Assembly (NCBI RefSeq): GCF_006864365.1
Contig: NZ_QHLJ01000008.1
Location: 1 to 61,518 of the forward strand
DNA length: 61,518 nucleotides
DNA from: Campylobacter sp. MIT 99-7217
Lineage (GTDB): Bacteria; Campylobacterota; Campylobacteria; Campylobacterales; Campylobacteraceae
Reading direction: 5' to 3'
The first letter of the stretch is position 1. Each line of letters starts with the position of its first letter. A model generated the notes under the pieces. That model had not been told where the DNA came from and made no database searches. It was given only the letters and a program-made list of their open reading frames with translations. The translations under genes were made by a program, and so were the position numbers. This document shows, one piece after another, positions 43,362 through 53,530 of the stretch.

Positions 43362-43916
43362 CTAAGCCTTGAGGCTAAATTTAGAAGCAACTTGAGTGAT
43401 ATCGCTTTGCATTAAAGCACTTAGTGCATTTGTGGCGTGGGCTAAAACGGGGTTTAAAATTTCAAGTTCAGCTTTTGTGAATTTACCCAAAACAAAATCA
43501 ATCACATTTTGATCCTTGCCAACGCCTATGCGAACGCGCTCATAGTCATTTCCACAAAGCGTGTCAATGCTTTTAAGTCCGTTATGACCACCGCTTGAGC
43601 CACCTTTTTTAAATTTCAAAGCCCCAAGCTTTAAATCAATATCATCATGCAAAACCACCATACGCTCACACTTGTAAAAATCCTTAACCGCCTTGACACT
43701 AAGTCCTGAAGCATTCATAAAAGTATGAGGTTTTAAAAGCAAAAGTTCGCCACACTTTACCAGCTCGCCCTTAAATTTAGCATTTGAAATGGGAGTTTGA
43801 GAAAGGTTTTCTTTTTTGAGTTTTTCTAAAAATAAATCAAGAAGCATAAAACCCGCATTGTGGCGGGTTTTATCGTAAGTTTCGCCTAAATTTCCAAGTC
43901 CTACGACTAAGATCAT
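43362..43916 (-). CDS. pth: Peptidyl-tRNA hydrolase
   Basis: Pth recycles prematurely released peptidyl-tRNA. The 184-residue sequence shows [19 protein letters not shown] with catalytic His, [27 protein letters not shown] and [13 protein letters not shown]. It overlaps rplY by 4 nt and precedes the Lpt permease gene. Confidence 0.97.
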   Translation of the reverse strand: MILVVGLGNLGETYDKTRHNAGFMLLDLFLEKLKKENLSQTPISNAKFKGELVKCGELLLLKPHTFMNASGLSVKAVKDFYKCERMVVLHDDIDLKLGALKFKKGGSSGGHNGLKSIDTLCGNDYERVRIGVGKDQNVIDFVLGKFTKAELEILNPVLAHATNALSALMQSDITQVASKFSLKA

Positions 43917-44449
43917 CTCGCTTTTTCTACGCCTACAACAGCGACTCTATCAGCCTCAACGATGCTCACGCCATTAGGAACGACGATATCTCTTACAAGT
44001 AGGGCATCACCCACATCAAGTTTGCTTACATCAAGCTCAAAGAAATTTGGCAAATTTTCAGCCACACATTTTACCTTAAGCCTTCTTTTAGACTGGATCA
44101 AAACACCTTTATTTTTAAGGCCTATCGCTATTCCTGTGATCTTTATCGGCACCATGTATTTTGAAAGCACGCCTTTTTGTGCTACTTTTAAATCCACATG
44201 CTTAAGCTGTGCTGTAACGGGATCTTTTTGATAATCCACAACCACAACGCTTAGTGTTTTTGAACCCACCTTAACATCAAAAATGAGGCTGGTTTTTTTT
44301 CGCACTTCTTTGATGAAGTCATTAAGCTTAAAGGCTGCGTTTATATTTTCAAGCCCTTTGCCATAGATGTTTGCGATTAGATAACCATCTCTTTTTAAAG
44401 CCTTAGAAGCCTTTCTACCGATACTCTCTCTAACGATACCTTCTAACAT
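43913..44449 (-). CDS. rplY: 50S ribosomal protein L25 (long CTC/TL5 form)
   Basis: The 178-residue protein has the 5S rRNA-binding L25 domain at residues 1-90 ([36 protein letters not shown]) plus a C-terminal TL5 beta domain ([19 protein letters not shown]). It starts the rplY-pth-lpt permease set on the minus strand and is divergent from glmM across 166 bp. Confidence 0.95.
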   Translation of the reverse strand: MLEGIVRESIGRKASKALKRDGYLIANIYGKGLENINAAFKLNDFIKEVRKKTSLIFDVKVGSKTLSVVVVDYQKDPVTAQLKHVDLKVAQKGVLSKYMVPIKITGIAIGLKNKGVLIQSKRRLKVKCVAENLPNFFELDVSKLDVGDALLVRDIVVPNGVSIVEADRVAVVGVEKAR

Positions 44450-44580
44450 CTTTTTCCTTTCTTGTAAAATGAAAGCGTTATTTTATCATTTTAAGCTTAT
44501 GATAAGGTAAATTCACTCTCTTTTGAAGGATTATTTTTTAAATTTAAAAAGAGTGTTTATCTTTTTTAAGGCTTGTTTGC

Positions 44581-44586
44581 TATAAT
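44581..44586 (+). promoter_or_regulatory. -10 box of glmM
   Basis: Exact TATAAT. A transcription start near 44593 would exclude the ATG at 44589 as the start of glmM and supports the ATG at 44616. Confidence 0.6.
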
Positions 44587-44615
44587 TTATGCAAAAATTT
44601 TTTAAGGTTAAAAAT

Positions 44616-45953
44616 ATGAAACTTTTTGGAACAGATGGGGTTCGTGCAAAGGCTGGGGAGTTTTTAGATAGCTTTCTTGCTATGCGTCTTGCTATGGCTG
44701 CTGGGATTTATTTTAAAGAAAAATCACTCACAAACAACATACTTGTCGGCAAAGACACCCGCCGCAGTGGCTATATGATAGAAAACGCCATAGTTTCAGG
44801 GCTTACCTCCATAGGTTACAATGTCATTCAAATAGGACCTATGCCAACTCCGGCTATAGCCTTTTTAACTGAGGATATGAGATGTGACGCTGGTATTATG
44901 ATCTCAGCTTCTCATAATCCTTACTATGATAATGGGATTAAATTTTTTGATGCTCACGGAAACAAGCTTGGGGTTGAAAGTGAGGCTAAAATCGAGGAAA
45001 TTTACTTTAATGATAAGCTTATCGAAGAGGCTAAAAGCACAGATGAAAATATAGGACAAAGCAAAAGAATTGATGATGTGATAGGGCGTTACATAGTTTC
45101 TATCAAAAATTCTTTTCCAAAGGATTTGACCCTAAAAAACTTACGCGTTCTTTTAGATGTGGCAAATGGGGCAGCTTACCGCGTCGCTCCAACTATCTTT
45201 AAAGAACTTGGAGCTGAGGTCATAGTGCTAAATGATAAGCCAAATGGGCTAAATATCAATGATAATTGCGGTGCTTTACACCCTGCAAATTTAGCCCTTG
45301 AGGTAAAAAAGCTTCGTGCTGATGTTGGCTTTGCCTTTGACGGCGATGCTGATAGGCTAGTGGTGGTTGATGAAAGAGGCGAGGTTGCAAATGGAGATAG
45401 CTTGCTAGGCGTCTTAGCTCTTTTTTTAAAAGAGCAAAATAAGCTTCGCTCAAAGGTGGTTGCTACTATTATGAGTAACGGGGCCTTGAAAGAGTTTTTA
45501 AACAAGCATAAAATAGAGCTTGAAACTTGCTCGGTTGGCGATAAATTTGTGCTTGATGCTCTTAGAAAAAATGGGGGCAATTTTGGAGGAGAGCAAAGCG
45601 GTCATATAGTCTTTAGTGATTATGCAAAAACAGGAGACGGACTAATTGCTGCTCTTCAATTTTCCGCACTCTTGCTTACTAAAAAGAAAAGGGCTAGTGA
45701 AATTTTAGCCCAGATTAAACCCTATCCCCAAAGGTTAGTAAATTTAAAGATAGAGGAAAAAAAGGAGCTTTCAAGGCTAAAGGGGCTTAAAGAGCTTGAA
45801 GAAGGCCTAAGACAAAAGCAAATTTCAAGCCTTTTTCGCTATTCTGGCACAGAAAATTTAATCAGGCTCTTGCTTGAGGCTAAAAATGAAAGGCTCTTAG
45901 ATGAGCAAATGAAAATAGTGGTGGATTTTTTCAAGAAAGCCTTGAATGCTTGA
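44616..45953 (+). CDS. glmM: Phosphoglucosamine mutase
   Basis: GlmM interconverts glucosamine-6- and 1-phosphate for peptidoglycan and LOS. Starting at 44616 ([14 protein letters not shown]) the protein has 445 residues, equal to E. coli GlmM. Catalytic Ser lies in [15 protein letters not shown]; metal motif FDGDADRLV; sugar loop GGEQSGHIV; phosphate loop [10 protein letters not shown]. It overlaps lspA by 8 nt. Confidence 0.97.
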   Translation: MKLFGTDGVRAKAGEFLDSFLAMRLAMAAGIYFKEKSLTNNILVGKDTRRSGYMIENAIVSGLTSIGYNVIQIGPMPTPAIAFLTEDMRCDAGIMISASHNPYYDNGIKFFDAHGNKLGVESEAKIEEIYFNDKLIEEAKSTDENIGQSKRIDDVIGRYIVSIKNSFPKDLTLKNLRVLLDVANGAAYRVAPTIFKELGAEVIVLNDKPNGLNINDNCGALHPANLALEVKKLRADVGFAFDGDADRLVVVDERGEVANGDSLLGVLALFLKEQNKLRSKVVATIMSNGALKEFLNKHKIELETCSVGDKFVLDALRKNGGNFGGEQSGHIVFSDYAKTGDGLIAALQFSALLLTKKKRASEILAQIKPYPQRLVNLKIEEKKELSRLKGLKELEEGLRQKQISSLFRYSGTENLIRLLLEAKNERLLDEQMKIVVDFFKKALNA

Positions 45954-46485
45954 GAGTGAAAATAAGAGGCAAATCATAAAACGATTTGCTTTGTTATTTG
46001 TCTTAGCTTTGTTTTTAGATCAGAGTTTCAAGCTTTTGTGTTTAAGTTTGCAGGCTAATTTAAGTCATCAAAATTTTTCTCAAGTTATAACACATTTACA
46101 GCTTGGTTTTGCTTATACAGGGCTTTTTGAGAGTGATTTTTTAGATCTTCGTTTGGTTTTAAATCGCGGCGTTGCTTTTTCTATGTTTAGCTTTTTGGAG
46201 CATTATTTAAAATGGCTTCATTTAGCACTTTTACTTATCTTAGCTCTATATCTTTTTTGGCAAAAAGGCTTTTTAAAAACTCATCTTTTAGCCTTTGCTC
46301 TCATGCTTGGCTCTGGTTTTTCAAATTTACTTGATCGTTTTTTGTGGGATGGGGTTGTAGATATGTTTTTTTGGCACAAATGGTTTGAATTTGCGATCTT
46401 TAATGTGGCTGATGTTTTGATAAATATCAGTGTGGCTTTGATTGTTGCAAAAGAGTTATTTTTAAGAAAAAAAGTAAGGTCTTAA
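45946..46485 (+). CDS. lspA: Lipoprotein signal peptidase (signal peptidase II)
   Basis: LspA removes signal peptides from prolipoproteins. The 179-residue membrane protein has the conserved stretch [11 protein letters not shown], then [20 protein letters not shown] and [13 protein letters not shown], with the two catalytic Asp. Overlap with glmM indicates an operon. A bidirectional terminator follows the stop. Confidence 0.95.
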   Translation: MLESENKRQIIKRFALLFVLALFLDQSFKLLCLSLQANLSHQNFSQVITHLQLGFAYTGLFESDFLDLRLVLNRGVAFSMFSFLEHYLKWLHLALLLILALYLFWQKGFLKTHLLAFALMLGSGFSNLLDRFLWDGVVDMFFWHKWFEFAIFNVADVLINISVALIVAKELFLRKKVRS

Positions 46486-46511
46486 AAAGCCTCTTTGTAT
46501 AGAGGCTTTTT
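46484..46511. terminator. Bidirectional terminator between lspA and ahpC
   Basis: AAAAAGCCTCT / AGAGGCTTTTT, an 11-bp perfect stem with a TTGTAT loop, A-run on one side and T-run on the other; serves both converging genes. Confidence 0.85.
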
Positions 46512-46515
46512 GTTT

Positions 46516-47112
46516 TTAAAGTTTTTTTCCGTGTTTATCAAGATAATCAGCAACACCCTTAGGATCAGCTTTCATACCTTCATCGCCTTTATGCCAGCCA
46601 GCAGGGCAAACTTCGCCATGTTCATTGGTGAAAAGCATAGTATCAACCATTCTTATCATTTCATCAATATTTCTACCAAGTGGCAAGTCATTGATAACAG
46701 CATGACGAACTGTTCCATCAGCATCGAGCAAGAAAGAACCACGAAGAGCAACTGCTTCAGCAAAAAGAACATCAAAATTTCTAGCAATTTGCTTAGTTAA
46801 ATCAGCGACCAAAGGGAATTTAACTTGACCAATACCACCTTGATTTACAGGAGTATTTTTCCAAGCAAAGTGAGAAAACTCATTATCTCCAGAAATTCCA
46901 ATAACTTCTATACCACGCTCTTTAAAATCACTATATCTATTATCAAACGCGATGATTTCAGAAGGGCAAACAAAGGTAAAATCTTTTGGATAAAAGAAAA
47001 TTACTGCACCTTTTGGACCAAGATTTTTGTAAAGATTAAAATCCTCTACGATTTGGTTATTTCCTAATACTGCTGGAGCAGTAAAATCTAAAGCTTTTTT
47101 TGTAACAATCAT
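46516..47112 (-). CDS. ahpC: 2-Cys peroxiredoxin, AhpC/Tsa family
   Basis: The 198-residue peroxidase has the peroxidatic Cys in FTFVCPSEIIAF and the resolving Cys in HGEVCPAGWHKG. It detoxifies hydrogen and organic peroxides. The upstream region (47113-47303) contains the sequence AAATTATCATTTT, which could be part of a Fur/PerR site, but it is not a full palindrome. Confidence 0.96.
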   Translation of the reverse strand: MIVTKKALDFTAPAVLGNNQIVEDFNLYKNLGPKGAVIFFYPKDFTFVCPSEIIAFDNRYSDFKERGIEVIGISGDNEFSHFAWKNTPVNQGGIGQVKFPLVADLTKQIARNFDVLFAEAVALRGSFLLDADGTVRHAVINDLPLGRNIDEMIRMVDTMLFTNEHGEVCPAGWHKGDEGMKADPKGVADYLDKHGKKL

Positions 47113-47259
47113 TTGATTTCTCCTAATTGATAAATTTTATTTGTAACGAAATTATATCCTTAATTCTTAAATGTTTTCTTAAAAAAATAAATTATCATTT
47201 TAAAAACACAATTTTTATATTTTTATTATTGTTTAACTTTCTTTTAAACAAAGTATAAG

Positions 47260-47265
47260 TATAAT
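47260..47265 (+). promoter_or_regulatory. -10 box of the ndk-to-fabH operon
   Basis: Exact TATAAT, 38 nt upstream of the ndk ATG; ribosome binding site GAAAGGA. Confidence 0.6.
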
Positions 47266-47303
47266 CTCAAGTTTATATCTGTTATTTTTTAGAAAGGATC
47301 TTT

Positions 47304-47717
47304 ATGGAAAAAACTTTATCAATCATAAAGCCTGATGCAGTTAAAAAAGGGGTTATTGGGGAAATTTTAGCTCGTTTTGAAAAAAACGGATTGAGGATTG
47401 TTGCCCTTAAAAAGCTAAAATTAAGCAAAGAACAGGCTGAGAATTTCTATGCCATTCATAAAGATAGACCATTTTTTAAAGATTTGGTTGAATTTATGAT
47501 TAGTGGTCCTGTGGTTGTTTCAGTTTTGGAAGGACAGGGTGCGGTATTAAAAAATAGAGACTTGATGGGAGCTACAAATCCAAAAGAAGCTAAACCAGGA
47601 ACTATTAGAGCTGATTTTGCAGAAAGTATCGATGCAAATGCTGTTCATGGTAGTGATAGTCTTGAAAATGCAAAGGTAGAAATCGAGTTTTTCTTTAAGC
47701 CTGATGAGCTTTCATAA
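47304..47717 (+). CDS. ndk: Nucleoside diphosphate kinase
   Basis: Ndk balances nucleoside triphosphates. The 137-residue enzyme has [11 protein letters not shown] at the N-terminus and the active-site His in [12 protein letters not shown]. It is the first gene of ndk-yceD-rpmF-plsX-fabH, with zero spacing to the next gene. Confidence 0.97.
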   Translation: MEKTLSIIKPDAVKKGVIGEILARFEKNGLRIVALKKLKLSKEQAENFYAIHKDRPFFKDLVEFMISGPVVVSVLEGQGAVLKNRDLMGATNPKEAKPGTIRADFAESIDANAVHGSDSLENAKVEIEFFFKPDELS

Positions 47718-48074
47718 ATGAAAATAGCCTTTGCTAAAATAAGTTCATCTGCATATCCCTTTAAGCTAAATTTTGATAATATTAGCTTCGAAGGCGAGCT
47801 TAAAAGGCTTGAGTCTAGGCTTGTTTGTGTGGAGGGTTTATTAAAAGGCTTTGCTTATAAACTTTGTGATTCTTGTGGGCAAGAACTTGAACTTGAATTA
47901 AATGAAAAAACTCAAATTTTAGCAAGTGATGGAATCTATAAGGATAATCCCAAAGAACTTGCTGATGTGATTGAATTTTTTGATGGGCAAATTGATCTTA
48001 TGGAAATAGCCCTTAATGAATTTGAATCCTATATGAGTGATTATTTTTATTGTGAAAAATGTAAATTGATTTAA
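47718..48074 (+). CDS. YceD/DUF177-like protein
   Basis: The 118-residue protein sits immediately before rpmF, where the YceD (DUF177) 23S rRNA accumulation protein is found in most bacteria. It has a CxxC near the middle (LCDSCGQE) and another at the C-terminus (FYCEKCKLI), which may bind zinc, and an acidic central part. Assignment rests mainly on position and length. Confidence 0.7.
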   Translation: MKIAFAKISSSAYPFKLNFDNISFEGELKRLESRLVCVEGLLKGFAYKLCDSCGQELELELNEKTQILASDGIYKDNPKELADVIEFFDGQIDLMEIALNEFESYMSDYFYCEKCKLI

Positions 48075-48089
48075 ACAAAAGGAGTAAAA

Positions 48090-48236
48090 ATGGCAGTTCC
48101 TAAAAGAAGAGTGAGTAAAACTCGTGCAGCAAAGCGTAGGACACACTATAAGGTAAAACTTGTAATGCCTGTGAAAGATAAAGATGGCACTTATAAAATG
48201 CCTCATCGTGTCAATCCTGTAACTAAGGAATATTAA
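48090..48236 (+). CDS. rpmF: 50S ribosomal protein L32
   Basis: A 48-residue basic protein beginning [20 protein letters not shown], the invariant L32 N-terminus. It has no zinc-binding cysteines, so it is the C-minus form. The ribosome binding site AAAGGAG is strong. It lies between the YceD-like gene and plsX. Confidence 0.96.
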   Translation: MAVPKRRVSKTRAAKRRTHYKVKLVMPVKDKDGTYKMPHRVNPVTKEY

Positions 48237-48239
48237 GAT

Positions 48240-49226
48240 ATGGTAAGCATTGCCATTGATGCAATGGGCGGTGATTTTGGACAAAAACCCATTATCGAAG
48301 GCTTGATTTTAGCCTTAGAAGAAAGACCTTTTAATGCTATTTTAGTAGGTCAAAGTGAGCTTTTAAAGCCTCTTATTCCTAAACATTTACAAGAATTTGT
48401 AAGTTATGAAGAAGCTGGCGAAATTTTTCCTATGCAAGAAAGTGCCACTGAGGCTTTAAAACATAAGGAAAGTACTATTTATAAAGCCATAGAGCTTGTA
48501 AGAAGTAAAAAAGCTCAAGCTGTTGTTTCAGCAGGTCATAGTGGAGCTACCATGTCTTTGGCTACACTTCGCATAGGAAGACTTCAGGGGGTTTTGCGTC
48601 CAGCTATTGCCACCTTGATGCCAAATATCAGCGGAAAAACTTTGTTTTTAGATGTTGGTGCTAATACGGATTGTAAAAGCGAGCATTTGTTTCAGTTTGC
48701 TGTTATGGGCGAAGCCTATGCTAAGGAGATCATGTCTATCAAAAAACCTCGAGTAGCTCTGCTTTCAAATGGAGAAGAAGAAACAAAGGGAAATGAACTT
48801 ACTAAAGAAACATACCCTCTTTTAAAAAAGCTAGGTAGTTTTGTGGGAAATGCTGAGGGACGCGATATTTTCAACGGAAGTATAGATGTTTTGGTTTGTG
48901 ATGGCTTTAGCGGAAATATTATCTTAAAAGCCTGTGAAGGCACAGCGACGGCTATTTTTAAAATTCTTAAAGAAAATGTCAAAAGATCTACAATAGCAAG
49001 TTTGGGTGCTTTGCTCATGAAACCTGTTTTTAAAAAGCTTAGAAAGCATATTGATTGGCAAGAATACGGCGGTGCTCCCTTGCTTGGTGTAAATGGTTGC
49101 GTGATTATTTCTCATGGAAAAAGCGATTCAAGAGCAATTAAAAATGCTATGTTTCAAGCCCTAAATTTTAGCGAATCAAATATTAATAAAGTTATAGAAA
49201 ATGAATTATCCATCTTTGCAAAATAA
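48240..49226 (+). CDS. plsX: Phosphate acyltransferase PlsX
   Basis: PlsX makes acyl-phosphate from acyl-ACP for phospholipid synthesis. The 328-residue sequence shows [28 protein letters not shown] and [13 protein letters not shown]. It starts 3 nt after rpmF and overlaps fabH by 26 nt. Confidence 0.96.
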   Translation: MVSIAIDAMGGDFGQKPIIEGLILALEERPFNAILVGQSELLKPLIPKHLQEFVSYEEAGEIFPMQESATEALKHKESTIYKAIELVRSKKAQAVVSAGHSGATMSLATLRIGRLQGVLRPAIATLMPNISGKTLFLDVGANTDCKSEHLFQFAVMGEAYAKEIMSIKKPRVALLSNGEEETKGNELTKETYPLLKKLGSFVGNAEGRDIFNGSIDVLVCDGFSGNIILKACEGTATAIFKILKENVKRSTIASLGALLMKPVFKKLRKHIDWQEYGGAPLLGVNGCVIISHGKSDSRAIKNAMFQALNFSESNINKVIENELSIFAK

Positions 49227-50202
49227 GGCTTCCTTAAAAAGTGTAGCAGCATTTATACCTGAAAATATTTTGAGCAATCAAGATCTAGAAAAAATCATTG
49301 ACACGAGTGATGATTGGATTACTAGACGAAGCGGTATTAAGCAAAGGCGTATAGCTGCAGAGCATGAAAAGGCTAGTGATTTAGGAACAAGAGCTGCACT
49401 TCTAGCTATACAAAGGGCAAATTTAAAGCCAAGTGACATTGATGCTATAGTCGTTGGAACTTTGAGCCCTGATTATTTTACCATGCCTTCAACTGCCTGT
49501 AAAATTGCCGCAAATTTAGGACTTGAGGGTATTAGTGCCTTTGATATTAGTGCAGGGTGTTCAGGTTTTATTTTTTTGCTTGAAACTGCTAAAGCTTTGG
49601 TTGAAAGTAATTTAAGAAAGAATGTTTTGATTGTAGGGGCTGAAAAATCAAGCTCGGTTATGGACTATACAGATAGGGGAATTTGTATTTTATTTGGAGA
49701 TGGAGCTGGTGCTGCTGTAATTGGCGTTGATGATAAATACCCAATTATTGATACGCATACGGCAACAGATGGAAGATATGCTGAGCTTTTGAAGATAGAA
49801 AGAAGTGATAAAACAAGCAATGCTCAACCTTTAGCAATGAAAATGCAGGGAAAAGAAGTTTTTAAAATCGCTGTTGAAACCTTAAAGAATGATGTGGTTG
49901 AAATCCTTGCAAAAAATAATATAAAATCAGAAGACATAGATCTTTTTATCCCTCATCAAGCTAATTTAAGGATAATCAAAGCCGTACAAGAAAAACTTAA
50001 TTTTCCTGATGATAAATGCGTGATTACTATACAAAAATATGGCAATACCTCAGCAGCTTCTATCCCTATGGCGATGAATGAAGCCTATGAGAAAGGAAGA
50101 CTTAAAAAAGGGGATTTGATCTTACTTGATGCTTTTGGAGGTGGATTTACTTGGGGTTCTGCCTTGCTTAAATTTGGCGGAGATGACTTTAAAGGAAAGT
50201 AA
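49201..50202 (+). CDS. fabH: 3-oxoacyl-ACP synthase III
   Basis: FabH starts fatty-acid synthesis from acetyl-CoA and malonyl-ACP. The triad is visible: Cys in [10 protein letters not shown], His in [11 protein letters not shown], Asn in [10 protein letters not shown]. The ATG at 49201 lies inside plsX; a TTG at 49216 is an alternative that would shorten the protein by 5 residues and the overlap. It closes the ndk operon. Confidence 0.95.
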   Translation: MNYPSLQNKASLKSVAAFIPENILSNQDLEKIIDTSDDWITRRSGIKQRRIAAEHEKASDLGTRAALLAIQRANLKPSDIDAIVVGTLSPDYFTMPSTACKIAANLGLEGISAFDISAGCSGFIFLLETAKALVESNLRKNVLIVGAEKSSSVMDYTDRGICILFGDGAGAAVIGVDDKYPIIDTHTATDGRYAELLKIERSDKTSNAQPLAMKMQGKEVFKIAVETLKNDVVEILAKNNIKSEDIDLFIPHQANLRIIKAVQEKLNFPDDKCVITIQKYGNTSAASIPMAMNEAYEKGRLKKGDLILLDAFGGGFTWGSALLKFGGDDFKGK

Positions 50203-50545
50203 TTTTTACCTTGTTTTAGCTTTATTTTTTAGTATTGTTTAAATAATTTATAAGATATAAAATTATTTATTATACATATGAATTTTATGAAGCTAGAAAT
50301 TTCTTCTTGAGTATTTTTAAAATAACTTAAATGCTTTATCGTAATATAAGCTTTATTTTAATCCTTAGCGATGAAAAACAATCAATACTTACAGGTATAG
50401 ATAAAATATGTTTTAATTTTATTTTCGAGTAAATAAGTTACATTTTCTTTAAAAAATCTTAAATTACCAAGCCCACTTTTAATAAATCTTTAATAATTAT
50501 GTATAATAATGAATTTACAAATACATTTATTCACAAGGAGAAAAC
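50203..50545. other. 343-bp AT-rich gap before the tct operon
   Basis: No gene is seen. The gap holds the tct promoter near its right end. The remainder has no clear hairpin or frame above a few codons. Confidence 0.5.
50502..50507 (+). promoter_or_regulatory. -10 box of tctC
   Basis: Exact TATAAT, 38 nt before the ATG at 50546; ribosome binding site AAGGAG at 50535-50540. Confidence 0.6.
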
Positions 50546-51511
50546 ATGAAATTAAAATCTTTATGCTGTGCATTGATTTTGCTAAGTTCTTTAGCCTTAG
50601 CAAAAGAGCCAAATCGTCCCGAGTGTATAGCTCCTGCTCAACCAGGCGGTGGCTTTGACTTGACTTGTAAATTTATTCAAGTTGGTATGCTTGATGCCAA
50701 ACTTCTTACTAAGCCCATGAGGGTTACTTATTTACCGGGTGGAGTTGGTGTTGTGGCTTATAATACCATGATCACAAATAAAGCTAAAGATGCTAATGTC
50801 GTAACAGCTTTTTCAAGTGGAACTTTACTTAATATAGCCACTGGCAAACATGGTAAATACAATGAAAATGATGTTAAATGGCTTGCAAGTGCTGGAGTTG
50901 ATTATGGTATGGTTGCTGTAAGAGCAGATTCTCCTATTAAAAGTTTTCAAGATTTGATTACAGCTTTAAAAAAGGATCCTGGTTCTATTAGTGTCGCTGC
51001 TGGTGGTTCTATAGGAGGACAAGATTGGATGCAAACGGCTTTATTGAGTAAGGCTGCTGGTATAGATGTGAAGAAAATTCGCTTTGTGGCTTTTGAGGGA
51101 GGCGGTGATGCTTTTTCTGCACTTTTAGGGGGACATGTTCATGTTTTAAGTGGAGGCATAGCCGAGCTTTTACCTCATGTAGAAGCAAAATCTGTAAGGG
51201 TTTTAGCTCTTTTTTCACCCGAGAGACTTTCTGGAGTTTTAGCTAGTGTTCCTACGGCAAAAGAATTAGGATATGATGTGCAGTGGGTTACTTTAAGAGG
51301 TTATTATATGGCTCCTAAAATAACTAATGAAGAATATAATTGGTGGCTTGAAGCCTTTAATAAATTTCATCAAAGCGAGGCTTATAAAGAGCAACTCAAA
51401 CAAAGAGGTTTATTTGAGTTTAAGAAGACAGGCAAAGAATTTGAAGACTTTGTGAAAAAGCAAGTGCAAGATTATAGAGTCTTAGCAAAAGAATTTGGTC
51501 TTATAAAGTAA
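50546..51511 (+). CDS. tctC: Tripartite tricarboxylate transporter, periplasmic substrate-binding protein
   Basis: The 321-residue precursor has a signal peptide (MKLKSLCCALILLSSLALA) and the Bug/TctC fold: the phosphate-like loop APAQPGGGFDLTC, YLPGGVGVVAYN, AAGGSIGGQDWMQ and LLGGHVHVLSGGIAEL. It captures carboxylates such as citrate for the TctAB permease; the actual ligand is unknown. tctB starts 4 nt after the stop. Confidence 0.9.
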   Translation: MKLKSLCCALILLSSLALAKEPNRPECIAPAQPGGGFDLTCKFIQVGMLDAKLLTKPMRVTYLPGGVGVVAYNTMITNKAKDANVVTAFSSGTLLNIATGKHGKYNENDVKWLASAGVDYGMVAVRADSPIKSFQDLITALKKDPGSISVAAGGSIGGQDWMQTALLSKAAGIDVKKIRFVAFEGGGDAFSALLGGHVHVLSGGIAELLPHVEAKSVRVLALFSPERLSGVLASVPTAKELGYDVQWVTLRGYYMAPKITNEEYNWWLEAFNKFHQSEAYKEQLKQRGLFEFKKTGKEFEDFVKKQVQDYRVLAKEFGLIK

Positions 51512-51515
51512 GAAA

Positions 51516-51953
51516 ATGATTAGCACCCGAATTTTAGCTTCTATTTTGATTGTTTTGTCTTTAGCTGGCATTTACATAGGTTGGGGTATAACTACCCCAT
51601 TTAGTTATGAGCCTTTAGGTCCGCGTCCTTTTCCTATAGGAACTTTGATCTTGCTTACATTCTGTTCGTTTTTGCTTTTTTTCTTTGCCGAGGATACAAA
51701 TGTAAAGTGGCCTGATACCAAGCTTTTAAAAAAACTTGTCGCCCTTGTACTTTCTTTTTTCATTTTCGCTTTTTGCTTTGAGTATTTGGGTTTTATCATT
51801 TGTAGTGGGCTTTTGATGTTTGTTATGGCTTTACTTTTTGGGACAAATATCATTAAAGCATTGATTTTTTCGGCATTAGCAAGTGTTATTTTGTATTATT
51901 GTTTTGATGATTTATTGCAAATTACCTTGCCTTCTGGTTATATTTTTGGATAA
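51516..51953 (+). CDS. tctB: Tripartite tricarboxylate transporter, small membrane subunit
   Basis: A 145-residue protein with four hydrophobic segments and the family's FSYEPLGPRPFPIG near the N-terminus. It partners TctA in the inner membrane. It lies between tctC (4 nt) and tctA (9 nt). Confidence 0.88.
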   Translation: MISTRILASILIVLSLAGIYIGWGITTPFSYEPLGPRPFPIGTLILLTFCSFLLFFFAEDTNVKWPDTKLLKKLVALVLSFFIFAFCFEYLGFIICSGLLMFVMALLFGTNIIKALIFSALASVILYYCFDDLLQITLPSGYIFG

Positions 51954-51962
51954 GGGGTTAAA

Positions 51963-53456
51963 ATGGATACTTTAATGTATTTAATGCAAGGCTTTAGCGT
52001 AGCTTTAGAGCCTCAAAATCTCATCATAGCTTTACTAGGTTGCTTTATAGGCACTATAGTTGGAATGTTACCGGGTCTTGGACCTATTAATGGGGTTGCT
52101 ATTTTATTGCCTTTAGCTTTTGCGATGAAGCTTCCTGCAGAATCAGCACTTATCTTGCTTGCCACCGTGTATATAGGCTGTGAATACGGAGGACGGATTT
52201 CTTCTATCTTACTTGGTATTCCAGGGGATGCAGCTGCTATCATGACGACCTTAGATGGACATCCCCTTGCCAAGAAAGGACAAGCAGGGAAAGCACTTTG
52301 TATCAGTGCGTTGAGTTCTTTTATAGGATCTTTGATCGCTATTGGAGGGATTATTTTATTTGCTCCTTTGATTGCGAAATGGTCTTTGAGTTTTGGTCCT
52401 GCTGAGTATTTTGCTCTTATTATTTTTGGTCTTGCAACCTTAGGAAGTATGCTTGCTCAAAAGCCTATAAGATCTTTGCTTTCAGCTCTTATAGGACTTT
52501 TTTTAACAACCATAGGTATAGATGGAAACACAGGTGTTTATCGTTTTACCTTTGATAGCCCACATCTTTCAGATGGAATTTCTTTCGTTGTTTTGGTCAT
52601 GGGACTTTTTTCTATTAGTGAACTTTTGCTTATACTTGAAAATACACATACAAGTCAGAGTATTATCAAAAAAACAGGCAAACTTTTGGTTAGCTTGAAA
52701 GAATTTTTTTCTTGCTTTGCAACTATCATAAGATCTTCTTTTGTAGGGTTTTTTGTGGGTGTTTTACCTGGAGCTGGTGCAACTATAGCAAGTGCTATAA
52801 CCTACATGAGTGAGAAAAAAATAGCTGGAGAAAAGGGGCAGTTTGGCAAAGGAGACTTAAAAGGTGTAGCAGCTCCTGAAGCAGCAAATAATGCTTCAGC
52901 TTGCGGCTCTTTTATTCCTATGCTTACTCTTGGCTTACCAGGATCTGGAACTACTGCTGTTATGATGGGAGCTTTAACACTTTATAATATCACTCCTGGT
53001 CCAACTATGTTTACAGCACAAGTTGATGTGGTATGGGGACTCATTGCTGCTTTGTTGATCGCAAATATTGTCTTACTCTTACTTAATCTACCTTTTATAG
53101 GTTTATTTGTTAAAATTTTGGAAGTTCCTTTATGGAGCTTAGCACCTGTTATTGCTATAGTTTCTGCTATTGGTGTTTATTCTATCAATAGCACAAGTTT
53201 TGATTTGGTACTTATTTTCATCATAGGTGTTCTAGGTTATATCTTAAGAAAGCTTGAATTCCCAATGGCTCCTCTTATACTTGGTTTTGTTTTAGGGGAG
53301 CAGTTGGAAGTCAATTTAAGAAGAGCGCTTTCTATAAGTAATGGCGATTTTTCAATACTTTGGCAAAGCGTGATCACTCAAGTTTTACTTGTTGGTGCAG
53401 TTTTGATTATTGTCGTTCCACCTTTTATCAAAAAGCTAAGAAAAGCAAGAGTTTAA
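51963..53456 (+). CDS. tctA: Tripartite tricarboxylate transporter, large permease subunit
   Basis: The 497-residue protein has about 12 membrane segments and both TctA signatures: [19 protein letters not shown] near residue 30 and the related [18 protein letters not shown] in the second half, plus [15 protein letters not shown]. It carries the substrate delivered by TctC with sodium or protons. It ends at a strong bidirectional hairpin. Confidence 0.94.
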   Translation: MDTLMYLMQGFSVALEPQNLIIALLGCFIGTIVGMLPGLGPINGVAILLPLAFAMKLPAESALILLATVYIGCEYGGRISSILLGIPGDAAAIMTTLDGHPLAKKGQAGKALCISALSSFIGSLIAIGGIILFAPLIAKWSLSFGPAEYFALIIFGLATLGSMLAQKPIRSLLSALIGLFLTTIGIDGNTGVYRFTFDSPHLSDGISFVVLVMGLFSISELLLILENTHTSQSIIKKTGKLLVSLKEFFSCFATIIRSSFVGFFVGVLPGAGATIASAITYMSEKKIAGEKGQFGKGDLKGVAAPEAANNASACGSFIPMLTLGLPGSGTTAVMMGALTLYNITPGPTMFTAQVDVVWGLIAALLIANIVLLLLNLPFIGLFVKILEVPLWSLAPVIAIVSAIGVYSINSTSFDLVLIFIIGVLGYILRKLEFPMAPLILGFVLGEQLEVNLRRALSISNGDFSILWQSVITQVLLVGAVLIIVVPPFIKKLRKARV

Positions 53457-53461
53457 GCCTT

Positions 53462-53492
53462 AAATCCCAAATGAAATTTTTATTTGGGATTT
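53462..53492. terminator. Bidirectional terminator between tctA and uvrB
   Basis: AAATCCCAAAT / ATTTGGGATTT, 11-bp perfect stem with 9-nt loop and T/A runs on both sides. Confidence 0.8.
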
Positions 53493-53530
53493 TAAATTTT
53501 AAAATTGCAAGTTAATTTTTAAACGAATGA

